DNA of 43,035 nucleotides. Origin: CAYSWH01 sp964434775 (GTDB lineage Bacteria > Patescibacteriota > JACMRA01). Numbering within the stretch: the first letter of the stretch is position 1; each line of letters begins with the position of its first letter. The notes beneath the pieces are model-generated. The model had not been told where the DNA came from. It worked only from the letters and a program-made list of their open reading frames with translations, and searched no databases. Both the position numbers and the translations under genes were made by a program. Positions 33,728-42,259 of the stretch are shown piece by piece. The stretch is from assembly GCA_964434775.1 (NCBI GenBank), contig CAYSWH010000011.1, positions 1 to 43,035 of the forward strand, given 5' to 3'.

Positions 33728-35836
33728 ATGGCTGAGAATATTCCTATTCATAAAGTAAGAAATTTTGGTATTATCGCACATATTGACGCAGGAAAGACTA
33801 CCACTACCGAGAGGATTCTATTATACACCGGAATCACTCACAAAATCGGAGAAGTTCATGAAGGTGAAGCCGTAATGGACTGGATGGCTCAAGAGAAAGA
33901 AAGAGGTATCACTATTACTTCAGCCGCAACTACAGCTTTTTGGATTGCTCCTGAGTGGGTCTATGGAGATGACAAGGATAGGAAGACCAGGTTTAATATT
34001 ATTGACACCCCCGGACACGTTGACTTTACTATTGAAGTAGAAAGATCACTTAGAGTTTTGGACGGTGCTGTTACGGTCTTTGACGGAGTAGCGGGAGTTG
34101 AATCTCAATCAGAAACAGTTTGGAGACAAGCGGAGAAATATAACGTTCCCAGAATGTGTTTTATTAATAAATTAGATAGAACCGGTGCTGATTTCTTTTA
34201 TGATGTACAAAGCATTAAAGACAGGTTGACAGATAACGGAGTTGTTATGCAATTGCCTATAGGTTCTGAAGAAAACCTTAGAGGAATGGTTGACCTGCTC
34301 GAACAAAGAGCCATTGTTTATTACGACGACATCGGTAAAGACATTCGCTATGAAGAAATTCCCGAAGATATGAAAGACTTGGTTGAAGAATATCGCAGAA
34401 AACTAATTGAAAAGGTAGTAGAGTTGGATGATGGGTTGATGGAAAAATATTTAGAAGGGCAAGAAATCGGCATGGTTGAAATAAAAAAGACTATACGTAA
34501 AGGAGTTATTGCCAACAAACTGCATCCAATCTTCTGCGGATCCGCTCTAAAAAACAAGGGAGTTCAGCCGCTTTTAGGAGCTATTTGTGAATACCTACCA
34601 TCACCGGTAGATTTACCTGATATAGATGCCAAAGACGTACAGGACGAATCTCAAATAATTCCTCTGAAAGCTGAAGACACAGGTGCTTTTGCTGCTTTAG
34701 CTTTTAAAATTGCTTCTGATCAATTTGGTACTTTAACTTTCTTTAGAGTTTATTCCGGAACCGTTAAAAAAGGTGATTCTCTGTACAATCCCCGTACAGG
34801 AAAGATGGAAAGAGCCGGAAGAATTGTTTTGATGCACTCCAATCACCGCGAAGATGTGGAAGAAGTCAGAGCCGGAGAAATTGCCGCATTTGTAGGTTTG
34901 AAAGACGTTAGAACAGGAGATACTTTGTGCTCCAAAGACAAACCTCTTTTACTCGAATCGATTATTGCTCCGGAACCGGTAATTTCCTTGGCCGTAGAAC
35001 CGAAAACTAAGGCCGACCAGGAAAAAATGAGTGTGGCTTTGAGCAAACTTTCTTCCGAAGACCCTTCTTTGAGAGTGGCTACAAATGAAGAAACCGGACA
35101 AACTATTCTTAGCGGAATGGGAGAACTGCATCTGGATATTATCGTTGACAGAATGAAGAGAGAGTACAAAGTGGAAACAAATGTAGGAGCTCCCCAGGTC
35201 GCTTATAAAGAAGCAATTAAGAAAGAGGTTGAATCAGAAGGTAAGTACATTAGGCAATCCGGCGGTCGCGGTCAATACGGACACTGCTGGCTCAAAATCA
35301 GACCTTTGGACAGGGGTGAAGGCTTTAAGTTTAACAATCTTATTGTCGGAGGAACTATTCCAAGAGAGTACATCCCTTCCATTCAAAAAGGCTGTGAAGA
35401 AGTTTGTCAAAACGGGGCTCTTGCCGGATATCCTATCTTAGATGTAGAAGTAGATTGTTTTGACGGATCTTTCCATGATGTAGATTCCTCCGAAATGGCT
35501 TTCAAGTTAGCAGGAAGCTTGGCTATGAAAGAAGGTATTCTTAAAGCTAACCCGGTCTTATTAGAGCCCATTATGAAAGTAGAAGTAGTTGTACCTGGAG
35601 ATTATATGGGCGACGTGATCGGAGATCTAAATTCCAGAAGAGGTCAAGTTCTTGGGACTGATCAAAGAGGTAAAAATACTGTCATTAAGGCAGATGTACC
35701 TCTAGAAAGTCTCTTTGGTTATATTTCCGACCTGCGTGGAAAAACTAAAGGCCAAGGAACAGCCAGCATGGAATTTGGTCACTACGCTGAAGTTCCCAAA
35801 AATATACAACAAAACATTGTAGAAAGCAGGAAATAA
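33728..35836 (+). CDS. fusA: Elongation factor G
   Basis: The 702-residue protein is a full-length EF-G: P-loop AHIDAGKTT (17-25), switch II DTPGHVDF, NKLD for guanine binding, domain II, and the C-terminal domains III-V with GMGELHLDI, SGGRGQYGHCWLKI (domain IV) and the final ribosome-binding region. It moves tRNA and mRNA through the ribosome with GTP hydrolysis and works with ribosome recycling factor. The insertion in the G domain contains WVYGDDKDRKT, slightly longer than usual. It stands alone rather than in the usual rpsL-rpsG-fusA-tuf operon. Confidence 0.97.
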   Translation: MAENIPIHKVRNFGIIAHIDAGKTTTTERILLYTGITHKIGEVHEGEAVMDWMAQEKERGITITSAATTAFWIAPEWVYGDDKDRKTRFNIIDTPGHVDFTIEVERSLRVLDGAVTVFDGVAGVESQSETVWRQAEKYNVPRMCFINKLDRTGADFFYDVQSIKDRLTDNGVVMQLPIGSEENLRGMVDLLEQRAIVYYDDIGKDIRYEEIPEDMKDLVEEYRRKLIEKVVELDDGLMEKYLEGQEIGMVEIKKTIRKGVIANKLHPIFCGSALKNKGVQPLLGAICEYLPSPVDLPDIDAKDVQDESQIIPLKAEDTGAFAALAFKIASDQFGTLTFFRVYSGTVKKGDSLYNPRTGKMERAGRIVLMHSNHREDVEEVRAGEIAAFVGLKDVRTGDTLCSKDKPLLLESIIAPEPVISLAVEPKTKADQEKMSVALSKLSSEDPSLRVATNEETGQTILSGMGELHLDIIVDRMKREYKVETNVGAPQVAYKEAIKKEVESEGKYIRQSGGRGQYGHCWLKIRPLDRGEGFKFNNLIVGGTIPREYIPSIQKGCEEVCQNGALAGYPILDVEVDCFDGSFHDVDSSEMAFKLAGSLAMKEGILKANPVLLEPIMKVEVVVPGDYMGDVIGDLNSRRGQVLGTDQRGKNTVIKADVPLESLFGYISDLRGKTKGQGTASMEFGHYAEVPKNIQQNIVESRK

Positions 35837-35980
35837 CCAATCTATCAGCTACTCTTTAAGTATTCCAGAGCATGGCACTAATGAGTAGGGAAAAGTTTTC
35901 TGCCGCTTAGTAATCTCGCTTGAAAAATCAGGTTAGTTTCTTTTTTTGTAAAAAGAAAAAATTCAACCTTTTGCTATTTC

Positions 35981-36010
35981 TTGACAACAAATCTTAAGTA
36001 GGTTTAAAAT
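35981..36010 (+). promoter_or_regulatory. Promoter of purF-purD
   Basis: TTGACA (35981-35986), 18 bases, TAAAAT (36005-36010). The leader is about 36 bases. Confidence 0.6.
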
Positions 36011-36052
36011 TTCTTTAAAACATTTATTTATCTTTGTTTCCCTGGCCTTATT

Positions 36053-37537
36053 ATGTGCGGAATTATTGGGGTATTTTCAACTAAACCTGTAGCTACTGAA
36101 ATTTATGAAGGGTTAATCCATTTACAACATAGAGGGCAAGATGCTGCCGGGATACTTACGTATGAAAATGATACAAAAAGTAGATTTTATCTAAAAAAGG
36201 GTGCTGGCTATGTTAGAGATTTATTTCAAGAAAACGAAATAGAAGCCCTTAAAGGTAACTGGGGCTTGGGACACACCCGATACCCCACAGTGGGTTCGGT
36301 ATTTGATTTAGCCAATGCTCAACCGTTTTCGGTAACTTCTCCTTACGGAATTTCCATGGTTCATAACGGAAACCTATCAAATTACCAAGAATTAAAGAAG
36401 GAGCTAGCCGAAAAAGACAGGTATCACTGCAACTCGGGATCTGATTTAGAAACAATCCTGGGAGTTTTTTCGATTACCCTCAACAAACTTGAAGACTCAA
36501 ACAGCCCAAGTAATAATGATTTTTTTGAAAATATTTGTAAGGCTGTTGAAGAGGTCTACAAACGAGCAAAGGGAGGTTACTCGGTTATCAGCATTATTGC
36601 CGACAAGGGCATGGTGGCTTTCAGGGATCCTCACGGAATCAGGCCCCTCGTGAGAGGAGTAAGGACAAATCCTGACGGAAATAAGGATTATGTATTTGCC
36701 TCAGAAAACACAATGTTTTATTCTCAAGACTTTGAAATTCAAGGAGACGTGGGTAACGGAGAAGTCGTCTTTATTAATAAACAAGGTCAAGAATTCAGAC
36801 GAAAATTGAGAAATGAGATATTCACTCCGGATATTTTTGAGTACGTCTATTTTGCCAGACCTGATTCAACCATCAACGACGTAAGTGTCTACAGATCCAG
36901 GCTTAGAATGGGCGAAAATTTGGCTAAGAAGTGGAAAAAGCTCCATCCGGACATTTTACCGGATGTAATTATACCCGTACCCTTTTCTTCAAATACCGCA
37001 GCTTTGTCCATGGCTTCAGAGCTTGGCGTGCGCTATACGGAAGGGCTATACAAAAACTCTTTTGTAGGTAGAACCTTTATTATGGCAGGTCAACAAAAAA
37101 GACGTAAATCAGTACTGCAAAAGCTTTCTCCTCAAAAAACCGAGATTAAAGATAAAGTGGTTATGCTGTTGGATGATTCCATTGTTAGAGGCACAACAAG
37201 TCGAGAAGTCGTTAGGCTTGTTAGGAACGTTGGAGCAAAAAAAGTTTATATGGTCTCAGCTTGCCCTCCTGTTGTTTATCCTGATTTTTACGGAATTAAT
37301 ATCCCTACACGAAGAGAATTAATTGCTGCAAATATGGATCACGAAGAAATAAGAGAATATATTGGAACGGATATTCTGGTCTATCAAGAAATTGAAGATC
37401 TGGAGGAAGCTGTTATGAGAAAAGGAGATCACAACATAGATCGTCCCTCCATGCCTTATCTGGACGGGTTTTATGTTACCGGGGACATTGACGAAAAGAA
37501 GATGATTGAACTGGAAAACGCCTTTACATGTGAATAA
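36053..37537 (+). CDS. purF: Amidophosphoribosyltransferase
   Basis: The 494-residue protein starts MCGIIGVFS, so that removal of Met exposes C2, the glutaminase nucleophile; no propeptide is present. HLQHRGQDAAGI, GHTRYPTVGS and VHNGNLSNY complete the glutaminase domain. The phosphoribosyltransferase half has the PRPP loop MLLDDSIVRGTTSREV (about 369-384). The C-terminus lacks a CxxC pair, so the iron-sulfur cluster of Bacillus-type enzymes is probably absent. It makes phosphoribosylamine from PRPP and glutamine, the first step of purine synthesis. purD follows after 15 bases. Confidence 0.96.
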   Translation: MCGIIGVFSTKPVATEIYEGLIHLQHRGQDAAGILTYENDTKSRFYLKKGAGYVRDLFQENEIEALKGNWGLGHTRYPTVGSVFDLANAQPFSVTSPYGISMVHNGNLSNYQELKKELAEKDRYHCNSGSDLETILGVFSITLNKLEDSNSPSNNDFFENICKAVEEVYKRAKGGYSVISIIADKGMVAFRDPHGIRPLVRGVRTNPDGNKDYVFASENTMFYSQDFEIQGDVGNGEVVFINKQGQEFRRKLRNEIFTPDIFEYVYFARPDSTINDVSVYRSRLRMGENLAKKWKKLHPDILPDVIIPVPFSSNTAALSMASELGVRYTEGLYKNSFVGRTFIMAGQQKRRKSVLQKLSPQKTEIKDKVVMLLDDSIVRGTTSREVVRLVRNVGAKKVYMVSACPPVVYPDFYGINIPTRRELIAANMDHEEIREYIGTDILVYQEIEDLEEAVMRKGDHNIDRPSMPYLDGFYVTGDIDEKKMIELENAFTCE

Positions 37538-37552
37538 ATATTAATAATTAAT

Positions 37553-38866
37553 ATGCAAGTTTTAGTAATCGGTAACGGAGCCAGAGAACAAGCCATAATT
37601 TTGGCCTTGAGCAAATCAACAAAAAAACCGAATATATTCTGTATCGGATCTAACTTTAACCCGGGGATAGATGTTATCGGAGTTAAACAACTGATTGGAG
37701 ATATTTGCAATCCCGAAGAGGTCATAAATTTTGCTCAAAAAAACACTGTTGAGCTAGCTATTATCGGACCGGAGGCTCCTTTAGAAGCAGGGATTTCCGA
37801 TAGTCTCCAAGCAAAAGGAATTCCCGTGGTCGGTCCCAAAAAGTCTCTGGCCCAACTAGAAACCAGCAAAAGTTTTACTAGAGATTTATTAAGTGAGTAT
37901 GGGATTGAAGGCAGCCCCTCCTACCGAACATTTGATAGCATGGATGGACTGGAAGATTTTATCACAGAAATCGGAGGTGAATTTGTAATTAAAGCTGACG
38001 GGCTAATGGGTGGGAAAGGAGTTAAAGTAAAAGGTGATCATTTTCAAACTACTGCCGAAGGGTTGACCTACTGCCAAGAACTACTCGAAAACGGTTCAAA
38101 GTTTGTAATTGAAGAAAAGCTGGTTGGTCAAGAATTTTCCTTGATGACATTTTGTGACGGAATAAACCTTGTAAACATGCCACCTGTTCAGGATCATAAA
38201 CGTGCATATGACGGTGACGAAGGTCCTAACACCGGAGGAATGGGTTCTTACTCGGATGCAGATCACAGCCTACCTTTTTTATCGCCTGAAGATATCCAAG
38301 CGGCCGGTCAAATTACCGCCAAAGTGGCCAGGGCTTTAAGAGAAAAGTTTGAGGAAGGCTATAAAGGAATTTTATACGGCGGATTCATGGCCACCAAAGA
38401 CGGAATTAGACTGATCGAGTATAATGCCAGATTTGGAGATCCGGAATGTATGAATGTCTTGTCTGTTTTACAGTCGGATTTTCTAGAAATCTGCCAAGGG
38501 ATTACCGAAGGCAACTTGGACACTAAGACTGTTAGTTTTTTGCATTTAGCTACGGTGTGTAAATACTTAGTCCCTATGGGCTACCCTGACAAACCAATCA
38601 AAGATCAGGCTATTAGCCTGGAAGGTAATATAAATCCTGAAACCACCTTTTTTGCATCGGTAGATAAAATTGACGAACAATTAATTCTGAAAGGATCTAG
38701 GGCTATCGCAATCTTGGGGGTAGGCTCCACACTTGAGGAAGCAGCAAATAAAGCGGAAAAAGAGATAGAAAAAATCTCCGGACCTCTTTTTTATCGAAAA
38801 GACATCGGCACCAGAAAGCTTATCAAGCAACGGGTTGATCACCTCGCAAACCTAAGAAAATATTAA
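37553..38866 (+). CDS. purD: Phosphoribosylamine-glycine ligase
   Basis: The 437-residue ATP-grasp enzyme starts MQVLVIGNGAREQAIILAL, with IIGPEAPLEAGISDSL, FVIKADGLMGGKGVKV (lysine and glycine-rich ATP loop), the PurD motif PPVQDHKRAYDGDEGPNTGGMGSYS and YNARFGDPECMNVL with metal ligands. It joins glycine to phosphoribosylamine, directly after PurF and before PurN in the pathway. Its stop overlaps that of the convergent gene by four bases. Confidence 0.96.
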   Translation: MQVLVIGNGAREQAIILALSKSTKKPNIFCIGSNFNPGIDVIGVKQLIGDICNPEEVINFAQKNTVELAIIGPEAPLEAGISDSLQAKGIPVVGPKKSLAQLETSKSFTRDLLSEYGIEGSPSYRTFDSMDGLEDFITEIGGEFVIKADGLMGGKGVKVKGDHFQTTAEGLTYCQELLENGSKFVIEEKLVGQEFSLMTFCDGINLVNMPPVQDHKRAYDGDEGPNTGGMGSYSDADHSLPFLSPEDIQAAGQITAKVARALREKFEEGYKGILYGGFMATKDGIRLIEYNARFGDPECMNVLSVLQSDFLEICQGITEGNLDTKTVSFLHLATVCKYLVPMGYPDKPIKDQAISLEGNINPETTFFASVDKIDEQLILKGSRAIAILGVGSTLEEAANKAEKEIEKISGPLFYRKDIGTRKLIKQRVDHLANLRKY

Positions 38867-39204
38867 CTCTTGGTTTCCGCCGCAATCATCTCACTAAGAA
38901 CTTTCTCGTTGATATCACTTTCATTAAGGCCTCTATCTTTCATCCATTTTTTCCCAAAGTCAGGATTTTGTTGTCTAATGTTTGTTAATATGTCCAAAAT
39001 TGTTGTATGCCTACTAGATTCGTCATTAGCCAATTCCCAGTGATATAATCTGGAAAAGGCAAGTTTAAGTATCTCATCTTCTGACAAGAAGGGGTAATAG
39101 TTCCTTTTGAGATAATCAAAAGCATCAGCCATTTTGGCGTTTAGAGAGATTCGAATACTTTTGGTAATTTTTTTAGCTTTTTTTTCTTCCGTAATAAGAG
39201 ACAT
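38863..39204 (-). CDS. Ribbon-helix-helix-like small protein
   Basis: The 113-residue protein has a lysine-rich N-terminus, a short strand KSIRISLNAKM and two helices (ADAFDYLKRNYYP, SEDEILKLAFSRLYHWEL), the outline of a ribbon-helix-helix DNA-binding domain at about 14-56. The rest is acidic and helical. Such proteins are transcription regulators or antitoxins, but no toxin gene is adjacent. It is convergent with purD and divergent from the small membrane protein at 39563, either of which might be its target. Confidence 0.62.
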   Translation of the reverse strand: MSLITEEKKAKKITKSIRISLNAKMADAFDYLKRNYYPFLSEDEILKLAFSRLYHWELANDESSRHTTILDILTNIRQQNPDFGKKWMKDRGLNESDINEKVLSEMIAAETKS

Positions 39205-39562
39205 TGTAAAAAATTTATTTTAATTTGAAATGATTGCTAGTTTAGTTTGTCCAAAAAATGCCTTAAACCACACTTAGCTCTCAAAAAAGAACATATGCTG
39301 ATATAAAGTTTACAAGCAAGCGTATATGTTTTTGATAAAAAACTATCTTCAATCAACTTAAAATTCGTCAGTTACGGTAGGTTTATTATCGACTTTTGTC
39401 AAGCTTTATGAGATTGACTTTACTTAAAATAAGTTAATTACTTGACATTTATATTATTATTTTTTAGCTTGGCACAAATTTATTTTGTACTGCATTTTAT
39501 TAAAGCCTAGACAACAATGCAATGCAATAAATTAAATTGTAAACAACTTATTCTCTTGGTCT
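39205..39562. other. 358-base divergent intergenic region
   Basis: No gene seen. It contains a TTGACA at 39442-39447 without a convincing -10 at normal spacing, and an imperfect small palindrome ACTTAAAATAAGT (39422-39434). It separates the ribbon-helix-helix gene from the small membrane protein and may hold promoters for both. Confidence 0.4.
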
Positions 39563-39805
39563 ATGCAAATAATAATATCACTGGCAGTTGGTTTGGCTTC
39601 AGGTTTTTTAGCCTATAACATGAAGAAGAAAACACCCACTTATTTTCTCAGAAATTTTTCTTTGGGAATTTTGGGCTCCATGACGGGAGCTTTTATTTTT
39701 TCTCTGCTAGGAATTAATGACTTTTATTTTGTCGGAATCATCTCATTCACGGGAATAACCTCTTTGCTTTTAATTTTGTTTGTGGAGTTAACTACCTCAA
39801 TGTAA
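39563..39805 (+). CDS. Small membrane protein, GlsB/YeaQ (transglycosylase-associated)-like
   Basis: The 80-residue protein has three hydrophobic segments (about 2-18, 29-49 and 55-76) separated by a basic loop NMKKKTPTYFLRN, and the small-residue pattern LGILGSMTGAFIFSLLG resembles the GlsB/YeaQ/YmgE family, whose function is largely unknown but often stress-linked. The match is by pattern only. Confidence 0.6.
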   Translation: MQIIISLAVGLASGFLAYNMKKKTPTYFLRNFSLGILGSMTGAFIFSLLGINDFYFVGIISFTGITSLLLILFVELTTSM

Positions 39806-40041
39806 ATACTTACTTAACCTTGTAATTCAAAGGTTATTTTCATCCGAATGAAAAAGCCTAAAGGAGGAATAAAGAAGTTAATAAATACGACCAAGATAAA
39901 GCATAAGTCAGTTAAAACAACTATAATACTCTAAAGAAAGCTTATAATAATTCCTTTTAGACCAAAGAATTAGACTCTTCCTGCTTGACTTTTTTGCGAA
40001 TCGTTGGAATAAATTAATTAAGTCAATTACAAAATTAAGTT

Positions 40042-41052
40042 ATGGAGAAAAACCATTATTATATTATTGCCGATCATATCAGAGCAGCCTGCTTTATCAT
40101 TTCCGACGGTGTAAAACCATCAGGAAAACAACAAGGGTATGTTTTGAGGAGACTAATCAGAAGAAGTCTGGCTTCGAGTTTAAAATTGAAAATTGATATA
40201 TCCAATAAAGATTACTTTAAAGAATTGGTAGAGGCCGTAGCCGAGATCTATGAAGATGCATACACTGAAATTAACGAAAACAAGGAGTTTATAACAGAAC
40301 TGCTCACTGCCGAAGCCGAAAAATACTTGAAGGCTTTGGACAGAGGAAACAAAGAATGGAGTAAAATATTAAATAATCTTAGCTCGGGAAAGATTAAACC
40401 CGAAGATCAAACAACATTCCTTACTGAAAATATCTGGGACCTCTATCAAACCCACGGAGTACCTATTGAAGTTAGTGAAGATTATCTGGACACAAATGAT
40501 TTGGATTACGATAAGAATTTCTTGGAAAAACTTATAGAAAACCATCAAAAAATGTCTCAAGAAGCCAGATCACAACAATTCAAATCCGGTTTGGCAGAGC
40601 AAAATGAAAAAACAGTACGTCTCCATACTGTAACTCATGTCCTTCATTCAGTGCTAAGGGAACTATTTGGACAGGACACCAAGCAAATGGGTTCGGCAAT
40701 TACTACAGAAAAGGCCAGGTTTGATTTTTCCATTGACAGAAGATTGGAACAGGAAGAGATAAAAACAATTGAAAAGAAAGTTCAAGAAATAATTGATAAA
40801 GGATTACATATGGAAAGAGCCGAGATGTCTAAAATTGAAGCTGAATCTCTTGGAGCTATCGGACTATTTGGAGAAAAATACGGGGAGACAGTGAGTGTTT
40901 ACACTCTCTACGACCAAGACGGTAAAATATATAGTCGAGAATTTTGTGGCGGTCCTCACGTAAAGAATTCCTCGGAAATAGGCAATTTTAAAATACTCAA
41001 GCAAAAATCGGTAGGTCAGGGAGTAAAAAGGTTGGAATACGACGTTGCTTAA
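40042..41052 (+). CDS. alaS: Alanyl-tRNA synthetase middle and editing domains only
   Basis: The 336-residue protein begins at the AlaRS tRNA-recognition domain: YYIIADHIRAACFIISDGVKP and GYVLRRLIRRSL (relatives: IADHIRxxxFLIxDGVxPSNEGRGYVLRRIIRRA). It continues into the editing domain with H195-T-V-T-H199 and C302-G-G-P-H306, the zinc ligands that clear mischarged Ser- or Gly-tRNA(Ala), and stops just after it. The N-terminal aminoacylation domain (about 240 residues before this point in normal AlaRS) and the C-terminal C-Ala/DHHA1 domain are absent. The upstream 236 bases hold no trace of the missing part. A split synthetase whose catalytic half is encoded elsewhere, or a stand-alone editing protein, would explain this. 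A clean ATG, intact motifs and a following gene after 20 bases argue against decay. Confidence 0.88.
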   Translation: MEKNHYYIIADHIRAACFIISDGVKPSGKQQGYVLRRLIRRSLASSLKLKIDISNKDYFKELVEAVAEIYEDAYTEINENKEFITELLTAEAEKYLKALDRGNKEWSKILNNLSSGKIKPEDQTTFLTENIWDLYQTHGVPIEVSEDYLDTNDLDYDKNFLEKLIENHQKMSQEARSQQFKSGLAEQNEKTVRLHTVTHVLHSVLRELFGQDTKQMGSAITTEKARFDFSIDRRLEQEEIKTIEKKVQEIIDKGLHMERAEMSKIEAESLGAIGLFGEKYGETVSVYTLYDQDGKIYSREFCGGPHVKNSSEIGNFKILKQKSVGQGVKRLEYDVA

Positions 41053-41072
41053 AATAATAGCATATTAACTCT

Positions 41073-42257
41073 ATGAGAATAGGAATATTAACCCCCAGTT
41101 ACCCGCCGGACCTGAATGGAGTGAGCATTTCAATTTACAACTTACAAAAAGAATTGGAAAGCAAAGGGGTTGAAGTCTACATCGCTACTTCCAGAAAAAA
41201 AGGAGTAAAATACAGTAAAAATATTCAGCCTCTCAGATCCCTCCCTCTTCCCAAATTTATTAACTCGGAAGCTCGCATACCCATAATGAGTCAGAAATTA
41301 GCCAAAAAATTCTTTCAAGAGAATAACGTGGAGATAGTCCATACTCATGATATTTTCGCCGGAGGGATGGAGGGAGTAGCAATTGCCAAAAGTTTAGGTA
41401 TTCCGGCAGTTAACACATTCCATACCTATATGGAATTTTATATCGATAACTATGCCAGATTTTACACAAAAGGTTATCTTACTCTACCGGGTTACAGAAG
41501 TCTCCTGAGAAAATTCATCAAAAAAGTAGCTGATGATTACGATCATATATTTTCTGTTTCCGATAAAACTGACATTTATCTTAAAGAAACGATTAAGACT
41601 ACTACTAAAACTTCGGTAATCAGTAACTTACCTGAAACCAAGGATTTGGGTGTTTTTCCCAAAAACAAAGATCTTATGAAGGAGCACGGAATCAAGGAAG
41701 ATGATTTTGTGTTCATTACTTTCGGAAGAGTAGGTCCGGAAAAAGGTCTGGATTTGGGAATAAAAGTTATCGAACCCTTAATGAGAAAATATGATAATAT
41801 CAAGTATTTAATTATCGGTTGGGGTCCGTATATCGGGGCCCTAGAAAGATTAGTCAATAAGCTGGGCCTCGATGGAAAAGTTATTATCCCGGGCATCTAC
41901 AAGCACGAAGACTTGGGACAAATTAATTCTTTGGGTGACGTCTACCTAAACACCTCGTCCACCGAGACTCAAGGTTTGGTACTTTTTGAAGCCATGTATT
42001 GCGGATTACCGGCCGTATGCATTAACGACCCGGCCTTTGATTACCTGCTCAAAGACAATTACAATGGTTACAAAGGAGATATTAACACTCTCACTGAAGA
42101 ATGTGAAAAACTATTTTTAGACAGGGATTTAAAAGAAAAAATGTCACAAAATGCAAAAAAATCAGCCGATAAACTAAAAAATCAAAATTTTTCCGATCAT
42201 TATTTAGAGGTTTACAAAAAATTAATCAACTCCTATTCTTCCAAAAAGCAGAAATAA
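41073..42257 (+). CDS. GT4 glycosyltransferase
   Basis: The 394-residue GT-B enzyme starts RIGILTPSYPPDLNGVSISIYNL with the acceptor-side glycine loop, then IVHTHDIFAGGMEG and NTFHTYMEFY. The donor half has FGRVGPEKGLDLGIKVIEPL and the sugar-nucleotide site TSSTETQGLVLFEAMYCGLPAVC with the E-x7-E pair. Close relatives add glucose or mannose to diacylglycerol or phosphatidylinositol at the cytoplasmic membrane face. It is followed two bases later by a similar gene, so the pair arose by tandem duplication. Confidence 0.9.
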   Translation: MRIGILTPSYPPDLNGVSISIYNLQKELESKGVEVYIATSRKKGVKYSKNIQPLRSLPLPKFINSEARIPIMSQKLAKKFFQENNVEIVHTHDIFAGGMEGVAIAKSLGIPAVNTFHTYMEFYIDNYARFYTKGYLTLPGYRSLLRKFIKKVADDYDHIFSVSDKTDIYLKETIKTTTKTSVISNLPETKDLGVFPKNKDLMKEHGIKEDDFVFITFGRVGPEKGLDLGIKVIEPLMRKYDNIKYLIIGWGPYIGALERLVNKLGLDGKVIIPGIYKHEDLGQINSLGDVYLNTSSTETQGLVLFEAMYCGLPAVCINDPAFDYLLKDNYNGYKGDINTLTEECEKLFLDRDLKEKMSQNAKKSADKLKNQNFSDHYLEVYKKLINSYSSKKQK

Positions 42258-42259
42258 AT

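Noticed and set aside
38863..39204. Antitoxin of a toxin-antitoxin pair
   Set aside because: Only the ribbon-helix-helix outline is present; neither neighbour is a toxin-like small gene on the same strand.
39848..39934. A 28-codon very basic open frame (MKKPKGGIKK ...)
   Set aside because: Too short, no promoter or family match; lysine richness is expected in AT-rich non-coding DNA.
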